Below, one piece after another: positions 50,020-58,649 of a DNA stretch of 64,000 nt. The position numbers were made by a program, and so were the translations under genes. Source of the stretch: Pontivivens ytuae (GTDB lineage Bacteria; Pseudomonadota; Alphaproteobacteria; Rhodobacterales; Rhodobacteraceae); assembly GCF_015679265.1 (NCBI RefSeq), contig NZ_CP064942.1, forward strand, positions 806,001 through 870,000. Direction: 5' to 3'. The first letter of the stretch is position 1. The number at the start of each line of letters is the position of its first letter. Below the pieces are notes generated by a model. The model was not told where the DNA came from. It searched no databases and saw only the letters and a program-made list of their open reading frames with translations.

Positions 50020-50307
50020 ATGGCGAGGAAGCGACATTCAGACGAAGACATCTTGAAGCTGCTGCGTGAGATCGAGCTGAAGCTGACGGCGGGCGATGAC
50101 GTGGCCACTGCATGCCGCGGCGTCGGGATCAGCGACGCGACATACTACAACTGGCGGAAACGGTTTGGCGGGATGGGCCGGTCGCAGCTGTCGGAGATGA
50201 AGAGTTTGGAGAAAGAGAACGCCCGACTGAAGAAGATCGTCGCCGAGCTCGAACTGGACAAGCTCATACTCAAGGAAAGCCTGAACCACCTAAAGCCCAG
50301 GGCCTGA
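50020..50307 (+). CDS. IS3 transposase OrfA (copy B)
   Basis: This 95-residue protein has a helix-turn-helix (DDVATACRGVGISDATYYNW) and a leucine-zipper coiled coil (MKSLEKENARLKKIVAELEL) as in IS3-family OrfA. It starts at ATG 50020. OrfB overlaps it in the minus-one frame, so a fused transposase would need a -1 frameshift; no classical A-rich slippery heptamer is obvious. Confidence 0.9.
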   Translation: MARKRHSDEDILKLLREIELKLTAGDDVATACRGVGISDATYYNWRKRFGGMGRSQLSEMKSLEKENARLKKIVAELELDKLILKESLNHLKPRA

Positions 50308-51161
50308 CCACAGAGGAGCTTCGTCAGGCCGTCCTTCACACACGCCAGAAGCTTGCCACGTCTGAGCGGCGGACCTGCCGGGTGATTGGCCTGGCGCGGA
50401 GCTCCCTGCAATATCAGCCAACACAGAGAGACGATGATGCGCTACGGTTGGCTCTGATCCGGTTGGCGAAGCAGTACGGGCGATATGGCTACCGCAAGAT
50501 CACGGAGCTGCTTCACATGGAAGGCTGGCGGGTCAATCACAAGAAGGTCGAGCGGCTCTGGCGTGAGGAAGGATTGCAGCTTCCGCAGCGGCACAAAAAG
50601 CGCAAGCGGCTCTACCACAAGGGCAGCTCGATCATCCGGCTTCGGCCCACGCACCCGAACCATGTTTGGGCAATAGACTTCGTGCATGACAAGCTCAGCA
50701 ATGGGCGCAGTTACAAGATGCTGACGGTTCTCGACGAGTTCACGCGGCAGGCCTTGGCTGTTGTGGTCCGCACCAAGATGGGTGCCGACGAAGTTCTCGA
50801 AGCACTCTATCCGCTCCTGCTGCGCCACGGTTCCCCGGAGTATATCCGGTCCGATAACGGACCCGAGTTCGCAGCAGAGGCGATGCAGGGCTGGCTTCGG
50901 CGTGTTGGGATCAAGCCCATCCGCATCTACCCAGGATCACCCTGGGAGAACGGATACAACGAGCGCTTCAATGGGACATTACGGCGAGAGGTTCTCAATG
51001 CGGAGTGGTTCACGACGACCAAGCAAGCTCAGATCGTCATCAATCACTGGCTCAGGCAGTACAATCACACCCGACCGCATCAGGCACTCAACATGCGCCC
51101 ACCCGTTCCTGAAACAATATTAGAGAAACCCCTGATCAGTGGCCCAGACACAGGGGGCTAG
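50112..51161 (+). CDS. IS3 transposase OrfB (copy B), read by frameshift from OrfA
   Basis: The frame is open from 50112, but the family-like part begins about LTTEELRQAVLHTRQKL. HTH_21-like helices are followed by the rve integrase core with catalytic Asp in WAIDFVHD, Asp in SDNGPEF and Glu in NERFNGTLRREVLN. All three are present, so this copy could be active. Nearly identical to copy C. Confidence 0.9.
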   Translation: MPRRRDQRRDILQLAETVWRDGPVAAVGDEEFGERERPTEEDRRRARTGQAHTQGKPEPPKAQGLTTEELRQAVLHTRQKLATSERRTCRVIGLARSSLQYQPTQRDDDALRLALIRLAKQYGRYGYRKITELLHMEGWRVNHKKVERLWREEGLQLPQRHKKRKRLYHKGSSIIRLRPTHPNHVWAIDFVHDKLSNGRSYKMLTVLDEFTRQALAVVVRTKMGADEVLEALYPLLLRHGSPEYIRSDNGPEFAAEAMQGWLRRVGIKPIRIYPGSPWENGYNERFNGTLRREVLNAEWFTTTKQAQIVINHWLRQYNHTRPHQALNMRPPVPETILEKPLISGPDTGG

Positions 51162-51164
51162 ACA

Positions 51165-51680
51165 CCCGTACTGCTTCGCCAACCGGATCAGAGCCAACCG
51201 TAGCGCATCATCGTCTCTCTGTGTTGGCTGATATTGCAGGGAGCTCCGCGCCAGGCCAATCACCCGGCAGGTCCGCCGCTCAGACGTGGCAAGCTTCTGG
51301 CGTGTGTGAAGGACGGCCTGACGAAGCTCCTCTGTGGTCAGGCCCTGGGCTTTAGGTGGTTCAGGCTTTCCTTGAGTATGAGCTTGTCCAGTTCGAGCTC
51401 GGCGACGATCTTCTTCAGTCGGGCGTTCTCTTTCTCCAAACTCTTCATCTCCGACAGCTGCGACCGGCCCATCCCGCCAAACCGTTTCCGCCAGTTGTAG
51501 TATGTCGCGTCGCTGATCCCGACGCCGCGGCATGCAGTGGCCACGTCATCGCCCGCCGTCAGCTTCAGCTCGATCTCACGCAGCAGCTTCAAGATGTCTT
51601 CGTCTGAATGTCGCTTCCTCGCCATGCCCAATCCCCCTCTCGCGGCCAATGTAATGGCCCAGTTCTAGGGGGGAAGGACA
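51165..51680 (-). mobile_element. IS3-family element copy A, left part
   Basis: This piece continues copy A after the nested copy B and ends at the terminal TGTCCTTCCCCCC repeat (51680). It carries an intact orfA (51338-51625) and the N-terminal part of orfB. No 3-base duplication flanks copy A as a whole (left flank ACC, right flank GTT), unlike copy C. Confidence 0.93.
51338..51625 (-). CDS. IS3 transposase OrfA (copy A)
   Basis: This is the same 95-residue protein as in copy B, intact. Its orfB partner is interrupted 170 bases downstream by copy B, so only OrfA, which in IS3 elements can act as a regulator, would be made. Confidence 0.88.
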   Translation of the reverse strand: MARKRHSDEDILKLLREIELKLTAGDDVATACRGVGISDATYYNWRKRFGGMGRSQLSEMKSLEKENARLKKIVAELELDKLILKESLNHLKPRA

Positions 51681-51700
51681 GTTCTAAGGGGGGACGGACA
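51681..51700 (-). repeat. 20-base remnant of a related IS end
   Basis: Directly after the end of copy A is a sequence whose complement reads TGTCCGTCCCCCCTTAGAAC, close to the IS terminal repeat TGTCCTTCCCCCCTAGAAC. It looks like the end of another, slightly different family member whose body is gone. Confidence 0.6.
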
Positions 51701-51773
51701 CTATCGACCTGGCGCCGACAATTACGGTATCACCTGAGAGGCCTTGAGGTGATTACGACGAGCTAACGTACAA

Positions 51774-51822
51774 TAGGACCCCCAGCTGAAGCGGGTACGC
51801 TCCGCTTCAGCTGGGGGTCCTA
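51774..51822. repeat. Perfect 20-base inverted repeat (hairpin 1)
   Basis: The arms 51774-51793 and 51803-51822 are exact complements (outer TAGGACCCCC/GGGGGTCCTA, inner TGAAGCG/CGCTTCA) around a nine-base loop. It lies 97 bases past the stop of the small minus-strand gene at 51919. The inner part TGAAGCGG-TAC-CCGC is shared with hairpin 2 at 55505-55539. Confidence 0.85.
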
Positions 51823-51918
51823 GTCAGCAGCGACATGATCGATCCGGACATGCGATGGACTTGATTTGCCGTCGAAGCCAAAGCCAGACGCACAACGTGA
51901 TGTTCAGATAAGCCAAGC

Positions 51919-52209
51919 CTACAGGCAGCTGACCTCGATGCTTGTAAAAGGGCGTCTTCTAGAAATCCATACATCCTCTGGGTTCATCAAAACATCATAG
52001 ACCACGCGCCACTTGCAAATCGGATCCACACACTCGGCCTCTGCATAAAAGTGAGGAAAGCCGTCTGCTGCGAATTTGTAGTTCGCGCCTTCCCCACGCT
52101 CCCACAGCTTCTTCCCAGCCAAGATGCAAGCCGAAAACTCTAACTCGAAGCGAGCTAGCTTCCGGGTAGCAGAGCTGTCCATGACGGGTCTAGCGGCAGC
52201 AGATTTCAA
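51919..52209 (-). CDS. Small protein of unknown function, 96 residues, homologous to the broken gene at 55020
   Basis: No known family. The core KKLWERGEGANYKFAADGF, FYAEAECVDPICKW and MNPEDVW aligns with KKLWERGDG / ATDGF.PLYAEVEFADPTC / TSPED of the frameshifted gene at 55020-55348. Conserved Trp, Gly, Cys and acidic residues suggest a small soluble beta-rich protein. It faces away from the glycosidase-like gene, and its 3' side carries hairpin 1. Lower GC than the backbone. Confidence 0.6.
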   Translation of the reverse strand: MKSAAARPVMDSSATRKLARFELEFSACILAGKKLWERGEGANYKFAADGFPHFYAEAECVDPICKWRVVYDVLMNPEDVWISRRRPFTSIEVSCL

Positions 52210-52402
52210 AGGCTGCGCGCAGCGGCATTATCCGAACTTCATCAAAATGATACCGCAGCGCACCTTAAGCTGCAGCAAAAGTGCTTGATGGTGAATAAGA
52301 GCCTTATGGTTAAACAAATAATTTTATCATCTTGGCTTTTCACTATCTGAAACGAAAGCAAAGCTGCGATGTTGCTCTCCCATCTGATGGGAGCAGTGTG
52401 CT

Positions 52403-54418
52403 ATGTCGTCTACGATTAAGGTACAGATCGATGAAGATGATCATACATATTATGTGAATGAAGATCTTTTCGGTGCAAACTTTATTGTCAGTAAGGACTC
52501 GTTCGAGGGCACCTATGGCGCTAATCTCCCGAACCTTCACGTCACTCATATTCGCTATCCGGGCGGTGAGGTGACAGAAAAGTACTTCGATCTGCTGGAT
52601 CCGGATGCCGTTCCAATTTCGGAAGCCGGGACATTTGACGGGCTAAGCGCCTACATCGCCTATGCAGGCCAACATGGTCTCCCTCTGCACATCGTCGTTC
52701 CAACTAAGAAATACGCTGACGATCCGCAGCGCGGTGTAAGTGAGCTTGGAACCTTTATTGAGCGCCTTGAGGCCGGCCAGTATGGTGACGTCGGCGAGTA
52801 TGTCATCGAGATCGGAAATGAATACTACACGAAGCAGAGCGATTACTCCTCTGTGTCGTTTAATGCGTATATCTATGGAGACATCGCTGGACGCTTCGCC
52901 ACCGAGATCCACGCCACCTCCGACGGCCGAGCGCTTGTTGCTGTCCAGGCCGGCCGCCGAGAGCACGACAACAACGATATCATGGCAGGCTTTGCCGCGA
53001 CCTCAGGCGGAGCCGATGTCGACCTCCTCGTAACGCACTCATATCCGTGGCGCACGGAGAGCGTCGCAAACCATCTCAAGATACGAGCCGATCTGGCAGC
53101 CGACTGGGAGCGGATCGGCATCACAGCTGACCTCTATCTCTCCGAATGGAATATCGCGTCCTCTTCTAATACGTCCAACCTTCACCTCCGTGACTATGGC
53201 CTGTCACAGACCGCTGGTCTCGTCGAGTTTGTTGAGCAGATGGCCATACTCGGCTACGACAAGGCAGCGGTCTGGGCCGTACAGCAGCGAAACAAGACTA
53301 GCCTGTTCACCGGCGAGGGCGACTCACAGTGGCGCTTTGCAGGCTACACCTTCGAGATGCTCTCCGAGCGCGTCGGAGGCACCCATGTCGTCACCGAGGG
53401 TCTCGACTTCATTGGAGGGCTCCCGGCCGTCGAGTTCACTGTTTTTGACGGAGACGACGCAACTCACATATTCATGTCCAAAGATGCGATGCCGAATGTT
53501 GAAAGCATTCGCTTTCTGACGGACGACCTCTTCGCCGAATACGAGACGTTCGGCGTCGAGGGCCTCACGACAGATGGCGATCCGGAAGACCAGAGAAGCA
53601 ATGCCATCTACTGGACCGAGGATGTAGCGATCCTTCGCCCAGGTGGTCCAGACATCGAGATCGAATTCACGGTTGCTTATGAGTTGCAGGTTCTTGATCT
53701 GCAAAAGGTTGGTACCGCTTGGGGTGCTATCGATGGATACACCGGAGCTGTTCGCCTCGAGGCCGTCACGCAACTGGATGACGATATCATCCTGGAAAGC
53801 TTTATCGATTCGAGCGACGAATTCGTGTGGGAAACAGCTGAGCGCGAGAGTCTCGAAGATACCGTTCTGGAGGCTTCGTTTCAGTTCGCGGACGGGGTAG
53901 AGGTCACCCAAGGCGAGAACGGCAACCTCGACACGAAGATGTTTGCAGACACTGACGATGTTCATCAGTGGAATACGATGACCGTAGATGAAGACGGTGT
54001 GGTCGTGAAGTTCGACGACGGATCCACGGCAGAGATCTGGCTCGAGCAGGGTGAGGCAAGCTACATCTCGCTCGTACCGTCCTCTAGTGAGTTCTTCTAT
54101 GAAGAGTTCCTATCCATTCGCGATGCTGGATCGGATTACGACGTTTATGCAATGCTCTCGACCGGCGAATTCGTAATTGCCCACGCTGACGGGAACGGCG
54201 ACCTGACATCCATGCAGATCATGGATCGCTTCGGGCACCACGACTGGAGTAGCCTTGAGATATTGTTTGGCTCCAATGGCAAGCCGCAGGCCAAGGCCAG
54301 TGATTTCAACGCACATGTCGGCGTCAGCGAGATCGTAGATGACTTCTCGGCGCTCTACGATCGAGCTGCCAGCAGCTTCGACCTGTTCCAGGCTGCTGAC
54401 GCCTTCTACATGATCTAA
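52403..54418 (+). CDS. Glycosidase-like protein of the clan GH-A type, 671 residues
   Basis: The first 330 residues look like a (beta/alpha)8 glycosidase of the GH39/GH51 kind: FGANFIVSKD, THIRYPGGEVTEKYFDL, a Glu140 in EIGNEYYTK as likely acid/base and Glu248 in LYLSEWNIASS as likely nucleophile. The C-terminal part is acidic and beta-rich and ends with a hydrophobic tail (SFDLFQAADAFYMI), which would suit type I secretion, as there is no signal peptide. Substrate is unknown; an exopolysaccharide is a reasonable guess. GC is visibly lower than in the backbone, pointing to transfer. Confidence 0.6.
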   Translation: MSSTIKVQIDEDDHTYYVNEDLFGANFIVSKDSFEGTYGANLPNLHVTHIRYPGGEVTEKYFDLLDPDAVPISEAGTFDGLSAYIAYAGQHGLPLHIVVPTKKYADDPQRGVSELGTFIERLEAGQYGDVGEYVIEIGNEYYTKQSDYSSVSFNAYIYGDIAGRFATEIHATSDGRALVAVQAGRREHDNNDIMAGFAATSGGADVDLLVTHSYPWRTESVANHLKIRADLAADWERIGITADLYLSEWNIASSSNTSNLHLRDYGLSQTAGLVEFVEQMAILGYDKAAVWAVQQRNKTSLFTGEGDSQWRFAGYTFEMLSERVGGTHVVTEGLDFIGGLPAVEFTVFDGDDATHIFMSKDAMPNVESIRFLTDDLFAEYETFGVEGLTTDGDPEDQRSNAIYWTEDVAILRPGGPDIEIEFTVAYELQVLDLQKVGTAWGAIDGYTGAVRLEAVTQLDDDIILESFIDSSDEFVWETAERESLEDTVLEASFQFADGVEVTQGENGNLDTKMFADTDDVHQWNTMTVDEDGVVVKFDDGSTAEIWLEQGEASYISLVPSSSEFFYEEFLSIRDAGSDYDVYAMLSTGEFVIAHADGNGDLTSMQIMDRFGHHDWSSLEILFGSNGKPQAKASDFNAHVGVSEIVDDFSALYDRAASSFDLFQAADAFYMI

Positions 54419-55019
54419 GCGAGCGGGGCCTCAGGCTTGCGCTTCACGATCGCACCGGTCGCCCTGAGATCCGGAAGAGATCACGACACTCCCAATATGT
54501 CATGGTAGCCCATTGCAGCCATACCGAAATTGCCTGCAAACGTTCATCGTAAGACTGCCTCAGATCCCAACGAAAGGCTCCTGCTACATGTGGGTGCACA
54601 TGCTACGGACGAGCATGTTTTTCGGTCTGCTCTCGCAGCGATTGGAAAATATTGGTCTGAAAGTGCTTTGTCCGCCGGACCAATCAGCTCGGCTACCCGG
54701 AGGCGCCATGCAGCCGCCTCTTACTCGCTATCTACCGAGTCGCACCAGTGCCAAGTCGAAGCTGAACCCGCTCGCCCACCGATCGCGAGAACGTCGTGAC
54801 AATCTGCCCTGAGATGAATGATGTTAATCAAATAAAACTACCAGTATCCGGAAGGAGAATAAATACAACCTACAGATTAATTTTTTTAAAAAAATGTTTA
54901 CCGAAACTACTTAATTCGTGATTTGTACAGGCCACTAAACTCATCAACTTAAAGCTGAAACTCTCCCTATCCGACATCTTAATCATAATCACGAAAACAA
55001 CCATGCCATTGAGGATCCT
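54419..55019. other. 601-base gap with possible gene debris
   Basis: No intact gene. One short stretch (54530-54799, plus) reads RLLLHVGAHATDEHVFRSAL, which recalls the start of sulfotransferase-like proteins and may be a remnant. From 54830 to 55010 the DNA is strongly AT-rich, with a poly-T/poly-A block at 54881-54895, and may hold the promoter of the frameshifted gene at 55020. Confidence 0.4.
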
Positions 55020-55348
55020 ATGGGCGACAGCGTTCACTACCTCCCATCCGCTACTCGCGACGAAAGCGAGGCCCTCTGTTTCCGCCGCGGACGCCGCCTG
55101 ACCTATCCAACCGAGGATGGCACACACAGCGTCTACGCCCTGTCTGACGATCAGGTAAGACTTCTTAAGGGGAAGAAATTGTGGGAGCGTGGGGACGGGC
55201 AATTTATGAGCTCGCAACGGACGGCTTTTCTCCGCTTTATGCGGAGGTCGAGTTTGCGGATCCAACCTGCCAGGATCGCCTCTTCGACCGCGTCGCCTAT
55301 GTAAACGCCGGCTACGTCATAGACATCTTGACCAGCCCCGAGGATTGA
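55020..55348 (+). pseudogene. Frameshifted homologue of the small gene at 51919
   Basis: The first frame runs from ATG 55020 to KKLWERGDG (about 55199). From there the homology continues one frame off: ELATDGFSPLYAEVEFADP, then VIDILTSPED and a TGA at 55346. A single lost base near 55200 explains it. The N-terminal 50 residues (RRGRRLTYPTEDGTHSVYAL) have no match in the other copy. Hairpin 2 follows 157 bases later. Confidence 0.65.
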
Positions 55349-55504
55349 TGGCGCCCCAGCTGACGCTTCTTGGCAAGTATCGAAGTCAGTCGCCTGCAGG
55401 CTTCGCACAGCTGAAGATCACTTCGGTCGCTTAACCGTAGCTTCGATACCGCATCAGTCTTTTACGACGCTCGTGTCGATGGTGTGGAAGCTGGAGAACA
55501 TCTG

Positions 55505-55539
55505 TTGAGTTGAAGCGGATACATTCCGCCTCAATTCAA
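55505..55539. repeat. Imperfect inverted repeat related to 51774-51822 (hairpin 2)
   Basis: Arms TTGAGTTGAAGCGG and CCGCCTCAATTCAA surround ATACATT, with 12 of 14 positions paired and one wobble. The centre TGAAGCGG-ATACATT-CCGCCTCA matches hairpin 1 (TGAAGCGG-GTACGCT-CCGCTTCA) closely. It too lies 3' of a copy of the small gene. Confidence 0.6.
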
Positions 55540-56231
55540 GATTCTTGTGGACGTTGGCGCGTCGCCATCATCCCAATGCTTCATAAGCGATCCCGGTATT
55601 GTCGGCGTCCAGTCGATGTGAAACGCCGCGCCTGCTCCGTTCATAGAAGTCTTGTGCTGTGCACCAGGATCGAAAATCTGTGTAGCCCCAATTTCTAGTC
55701 ATATTGGAACGAGGGCTTGAGGGATTAGTGCCTCGGGTGCGATAGCAGCGATAAGGTTAAGATCTCGCACAACAGACTTGAGCGCCCAGGCGACCTAAAA
55801 ACACTATACTTATTTCGCCCGCTGGGCCCCATCTCAATCACTTTAATTATCTAGCTATTATTGCTTTGTATGGAAATAGACTTATCGTCTTTTTGGTGCA
55901 GTCTGACCACCCGTTCTTAGGCCGGTCTTCACTCCGCTTTTGGCTCGGACGCCATGCGACCTTTCGGCTGGCTGTTGTGCTCTCGACGCCGACAGCTACT
56001 TCAACGATGCTCGCAACGACTGGGTGCATAATGAAGTCGCGATCAACTACACCGCCAGACACTGGGAATCGTCGCTGGTAGGGTGATCGAGAGCTTCACC
56101 GGCACCGAGGGCGACGCTTGCTGGTGGATAGATTGACCCCTCCCTCAACTGAGCTGCGCATGTGTACGTCCCCGATATGTCCGGGATCACAGCCTGAAGC
56201 CCTGTAGCGCACCTCGCGCCGCGAGAGGAGG
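55540..56231. other. 692-base gap with gene debris
   Basis: No intact gene. From 55979 to 56086 one frame reads ALDADSYFNDARNDWVHNEV and ends in TGA; this resembles the C-terminal NEVAINWNA region of GH9-type endoglucanases, so a glycosidase remnant is likely. The rest is unassigned, of mixed composition, ending at IS copy C. Confidence 0.4.
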
Positions 56232-56234
56232 TGT

Positions 56235-57284
56235 CTAGCCCCCTGTGTCTGGGCCACTGATCAGGGGTTTCTCTAATATTGTTTCAGGAACGGGTGGGCG
56301 CATGTTGAGTGCCTGATGCGGTCGGGTGTGATTGTACTGCCTGAGCCAGTGATTGATGACGATCTGAGCTTGCTTGGTCGTCGTGAACCACTCCGCATTG
56401 AGAACCTCTCGCCGTAATGTCCCATTGAAGCGCTCGTTGTATCCGTTCTCCCAGGGTGATCCTGGGTAGATGCGGATGGGCTTGATCCCAACACGCCGAA
56501 GCCAGCCCTGCATCGCCTCTGCTGCGAACTCGGGTCCGTTATCGGACCGGATATACTCCGGGGAACCGTGGCGCAGCAGGAGCGGATAGAGTGCTTCGAG
56601 AACTTCGTCGGCACCCATCTTGGTGCGGACCACAACAGCCAAGGCCTGCCGCGTGAACTCGTCGAGAACCGTCAGCATCTTGTAACTGCGCCCATTGCTG
56701 AGCTTGTCATGCACGAAGTCTATTGCCCAAACATGGTTCGGGTGCGTGGGCCGAAGCCGGATGATCGAGCTGCCCTTGTGGTAGAGCCGCTTGCGCTTTT
56801 TGTGCCGCTGCGGAAGCTGCAATCCTTCCTCACGCCAGAGCCGCTCGACCTTCTTGTGATTGACCCGCCAGCCTTCCATGTGAAGCAGCTCCGTGATCTT
56901 GCGGTAGCCATATCGCCCGTACTGCTTCGCCAACCGGATCAGAGCCAACCGTAGCGCATCATCGTCTCTCTGTGTTGGCTGATATTGCAGGGAGCTCCGC
57001 GCCAGGCCAATCACCCGGCAGGTCCGCCGCTCAGACGTGGCAAGCTTCTGGCGTGTGTGAAGGACGGCCTGACGAAGCTCCTCTGTGGTCAGGCCCTGGG
57101 CTTTAGGTGGTTCAGGCTTTCCTTGAGTATGAGCTTGTCCAGTTCGAGCTCGGCGACGATCTTCTTCAGTCGGGCGTTCTCTTTCTCCAAACTCTTCATC
57201 TCCGACAGCTGCGACCGGCCCATCCCGCCAAACCGTTTCCGCCAGTTGTAGTATGTCGCGTCGCTGATCCCGACGCCGCGGCAT
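56235..57284 (-). CDS. IS3 transposase OrfB (copy C)
   Basis: Intact integrase core with catalytic residues in WAIDFVHD, SDNGPEF and NERFNGTLRREVLN; read from orfA by a -1 frameshift. Same protein as in copy B. Confidence 0.9.
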   Translation of the reverse strand: MPRRRDQRRDILQLAETVWRDGPVAAVGDEEFGERERPTEEDRRRARTGQAHTQGKPEPPKAQGLTTEELRQAVLHTRQKLATSERRTCRVIGLARSSLQYQPTQRDDDALRLALIRLAKQYGRYGYRKITELLHMEGWRVNHKKVERLWREEGLQLPQRHKKRKRLYHKGSSIIRLRPTHPNHVWAIDFVHDKLSNGRSYKMLTVLDEFTRQALAVVVRTKMGADEVLEALYPLLLRHGSPEYIRSDNGPEFAAEAMQGWLRRVGIKPIRIYPGSPWENGYNERFNGTLRREVLNAEWFTTTKQAQIVINHWLRQYNHTRPHQALNMRPPVPETILEKPLISGPDTGG

Positions 57285-57376
57285 GCAGTGGCCACGTCAT
57301 CGCCCGCCGTCAGCTTCAGCTCGATCTCACGCAGCAGCTTCAAGATGTCTTCGTCTGAATGTCGCTTCCTCGCCAT
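57089..57376 (-). CDS. IS3 transposase OrfA (copy C)
   Basis: The same 95-residue OrfA as in copies A and B, with helix-turn-helix and leucine-zipper parts. It overlaps orfB. Confidence 0.9.
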   Translation of the reverse strand: MARKRHSDEDILKLLREIELKLTAGDDVATACRGVGISDATYYNWRKRFGGMGRSQLSEMKSLEKENARLKKIVAELELDKLILKESLNHLKPRA

Positions 57377-57431
57377 GCCCAATCCCCCTCTCGCGGCCAA
57401 TGTAATGGCCCAGTTCTAGGGGGGAAGGACA

Positions 57432-58649
57432 AGGGACCGTCGGCAAGCAGACCAAGGCCCATTGTGATGTCTCGCGCGAACTGCAGCGCGATCGTGCCTA
57501 CGGTTTTGAGGATTCCAAAATTCTCAAACGGTCGAAGCTGTTTCGAAATGGCTTCGAAAGACCTCTTAAACGGTCCTAAAATTCTGCTTTGGCCCCGAGC
57601 ACAATCTCACGTTTTGTTTCAGATTGCTTCAGAAGGCGGCGCTCCGTCGAGTTGCTTAATCGGACGCACATCGCGCAGAGCACCTGCGACACGGCCCCTC
57701 CATGACGACCACCGATCCGCCGTAACGGCACAGCCGCTGATCAAACCTGCACGCGTTATCCAGGATAACAGCAATCTCATCCGGAAAACGGAAATCCTGT
57801 CCGGGAAAAACGCAATCTCGTCCGGCATCTCGACAGTACTAGCCGGAAACAGAATACACTAAACCGCGTTTACGCGCCGGTCAGACGCCAATAAGCGCCC
57901 GGCATCCCAGCCGCAGAGCTACGAAGGCCCTGATTTACAGAGATATTCCCCACTCGGCACTCCTGTCCTACAGAGACGGGATTGCAGAAAAAAATGCGCT
58001 CAGCCAGATAACTTGTAAAACGTGAAAACGCCGTTTCTCTTGGACGAACTGTCTGCGAGCGCTTTGCCATTTGAAATCTAGAAGATAAGCGCGCTCTCGA
58101 TAAGGCCTACCGAAAAATTCTAGTAATCTATCGACTGCCGCTGACATGCAGAGTATTTCACCCACTTGAGAAACCAAAACCAACCCACTCCTGTTGATTG
58201 CTTAGCTTTCGATATCCGTAATTATTTGCGCCCGAATGTAATATTCAATAAATATATGAAAATCATGATTTTGCATCTATAATTTAGCTGACCTCAGTGC
58301 TCCACAATTTCTAGAAGCTGCGCAAATCAGTTACAATCTCTGTTTAGCCTGTAGCCCGTTTGCCACGTCAGAAGGATTACACCCCCCGTCGCCTGACGTC
58401 CTCGGCTGACCCAAACAACGAAGCAAAGAGCGACAAATGGCAATGCAGGGCTTCTCATCTCTCAGGCCAGTAGCAGGGAGCAGTGGTCGAATATTTCGGG
58501 TTCATAGTTCACGTTGCAGTCCTGTACCGTAGACGGATCGCTTGCCAGCATGTAGTGGCTAACTTACCCAGCTTATTGCTACTCACTTCTAAGCGCCCTG
58601 CGCCGTCGAATTCGCAGCAAAGAGGTCGCGCATGATCTAACAAAAGGCA
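57432..58649. other. 1.2-kb region without intact genes
   Basis: After IS copy C comes an unrecognised coding-like scrap in the plus strand (57433-57579, TKAHCDVSRELQRDRAYGFE). Then three phased repeats (57773-57825) and a long AT-rich tract (58000-58350) with an AAAATCATGATTTT palindrome (58259-58272). A CGTCAG...CTGACG pair surrounds 58367-58398. Nothing here makes a credible gene; it looks like accumulated mobile-element wreckage. Confidence 0.4.
57755..57825. repeat. Palindrome plus three phased AATCNYRTCCGG repeats
   Basis: AATCTCATCCGG (57773), AATCCTGTCCGG (57793) and AATCTCGTCCGG (57814) start 20 and 21 bases apart, two helical turns. Just before them is the 15-base palindrome GTTATCCAGGATAAC (57755-57769). 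Such arrays are typical of transposase binding sites near transposon ends. Confidence 0.55.

Larger units (their letters stand above)
49965..51164 (+). mobile_element. IS3-family element copy B, complete, nested in copy A
   Basis: A full 1200-bp element lies on the plus strand between the terminal inverted repeats TGTCCTTCCCCCCTAGAAC and (reverse complement) TGTCTAGCCCCCTGTGTC. It lies inside copy A in opposite orientation. No target duplication is seen; compared with copy C, 20 bases of copy A are missing at the insertion point. It encodes overlapping orfA and orfB. Confidence 0.94.
56232..57431 (-). mobile_element. IS3-family element copy C, complete
   Basis: A full 1200-bp element on the minus strand, nearly identical to copy B. 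The same terminal repeats bound it, and a 3-base duplication AGG flanks it (56229-56231 and 57432-57434), as expected for IS3-family transposition. It is intact and gives the reference for the 20 bases missing in copy A. Confidence 0.95.

Noticed and set aside
50230..50310. Slippery heptamer for the OrfA-OrfB frameshift
   Set aside because: No A6G or similar heptamer in the overlap; the frameshift is assumed from family knowledge only.
54513..54812. Second plus-strand frame in the gap after the glycosidase gene
   Set aside because: Overlaps the possible sulfotransferase remnant in another frame and has no coding character.
57870..58183. Two short minus-strand frames in the AT-rich tract
   Set aside because: No ribosome site, no recognisable pattern, and composition unlike coding DNA.
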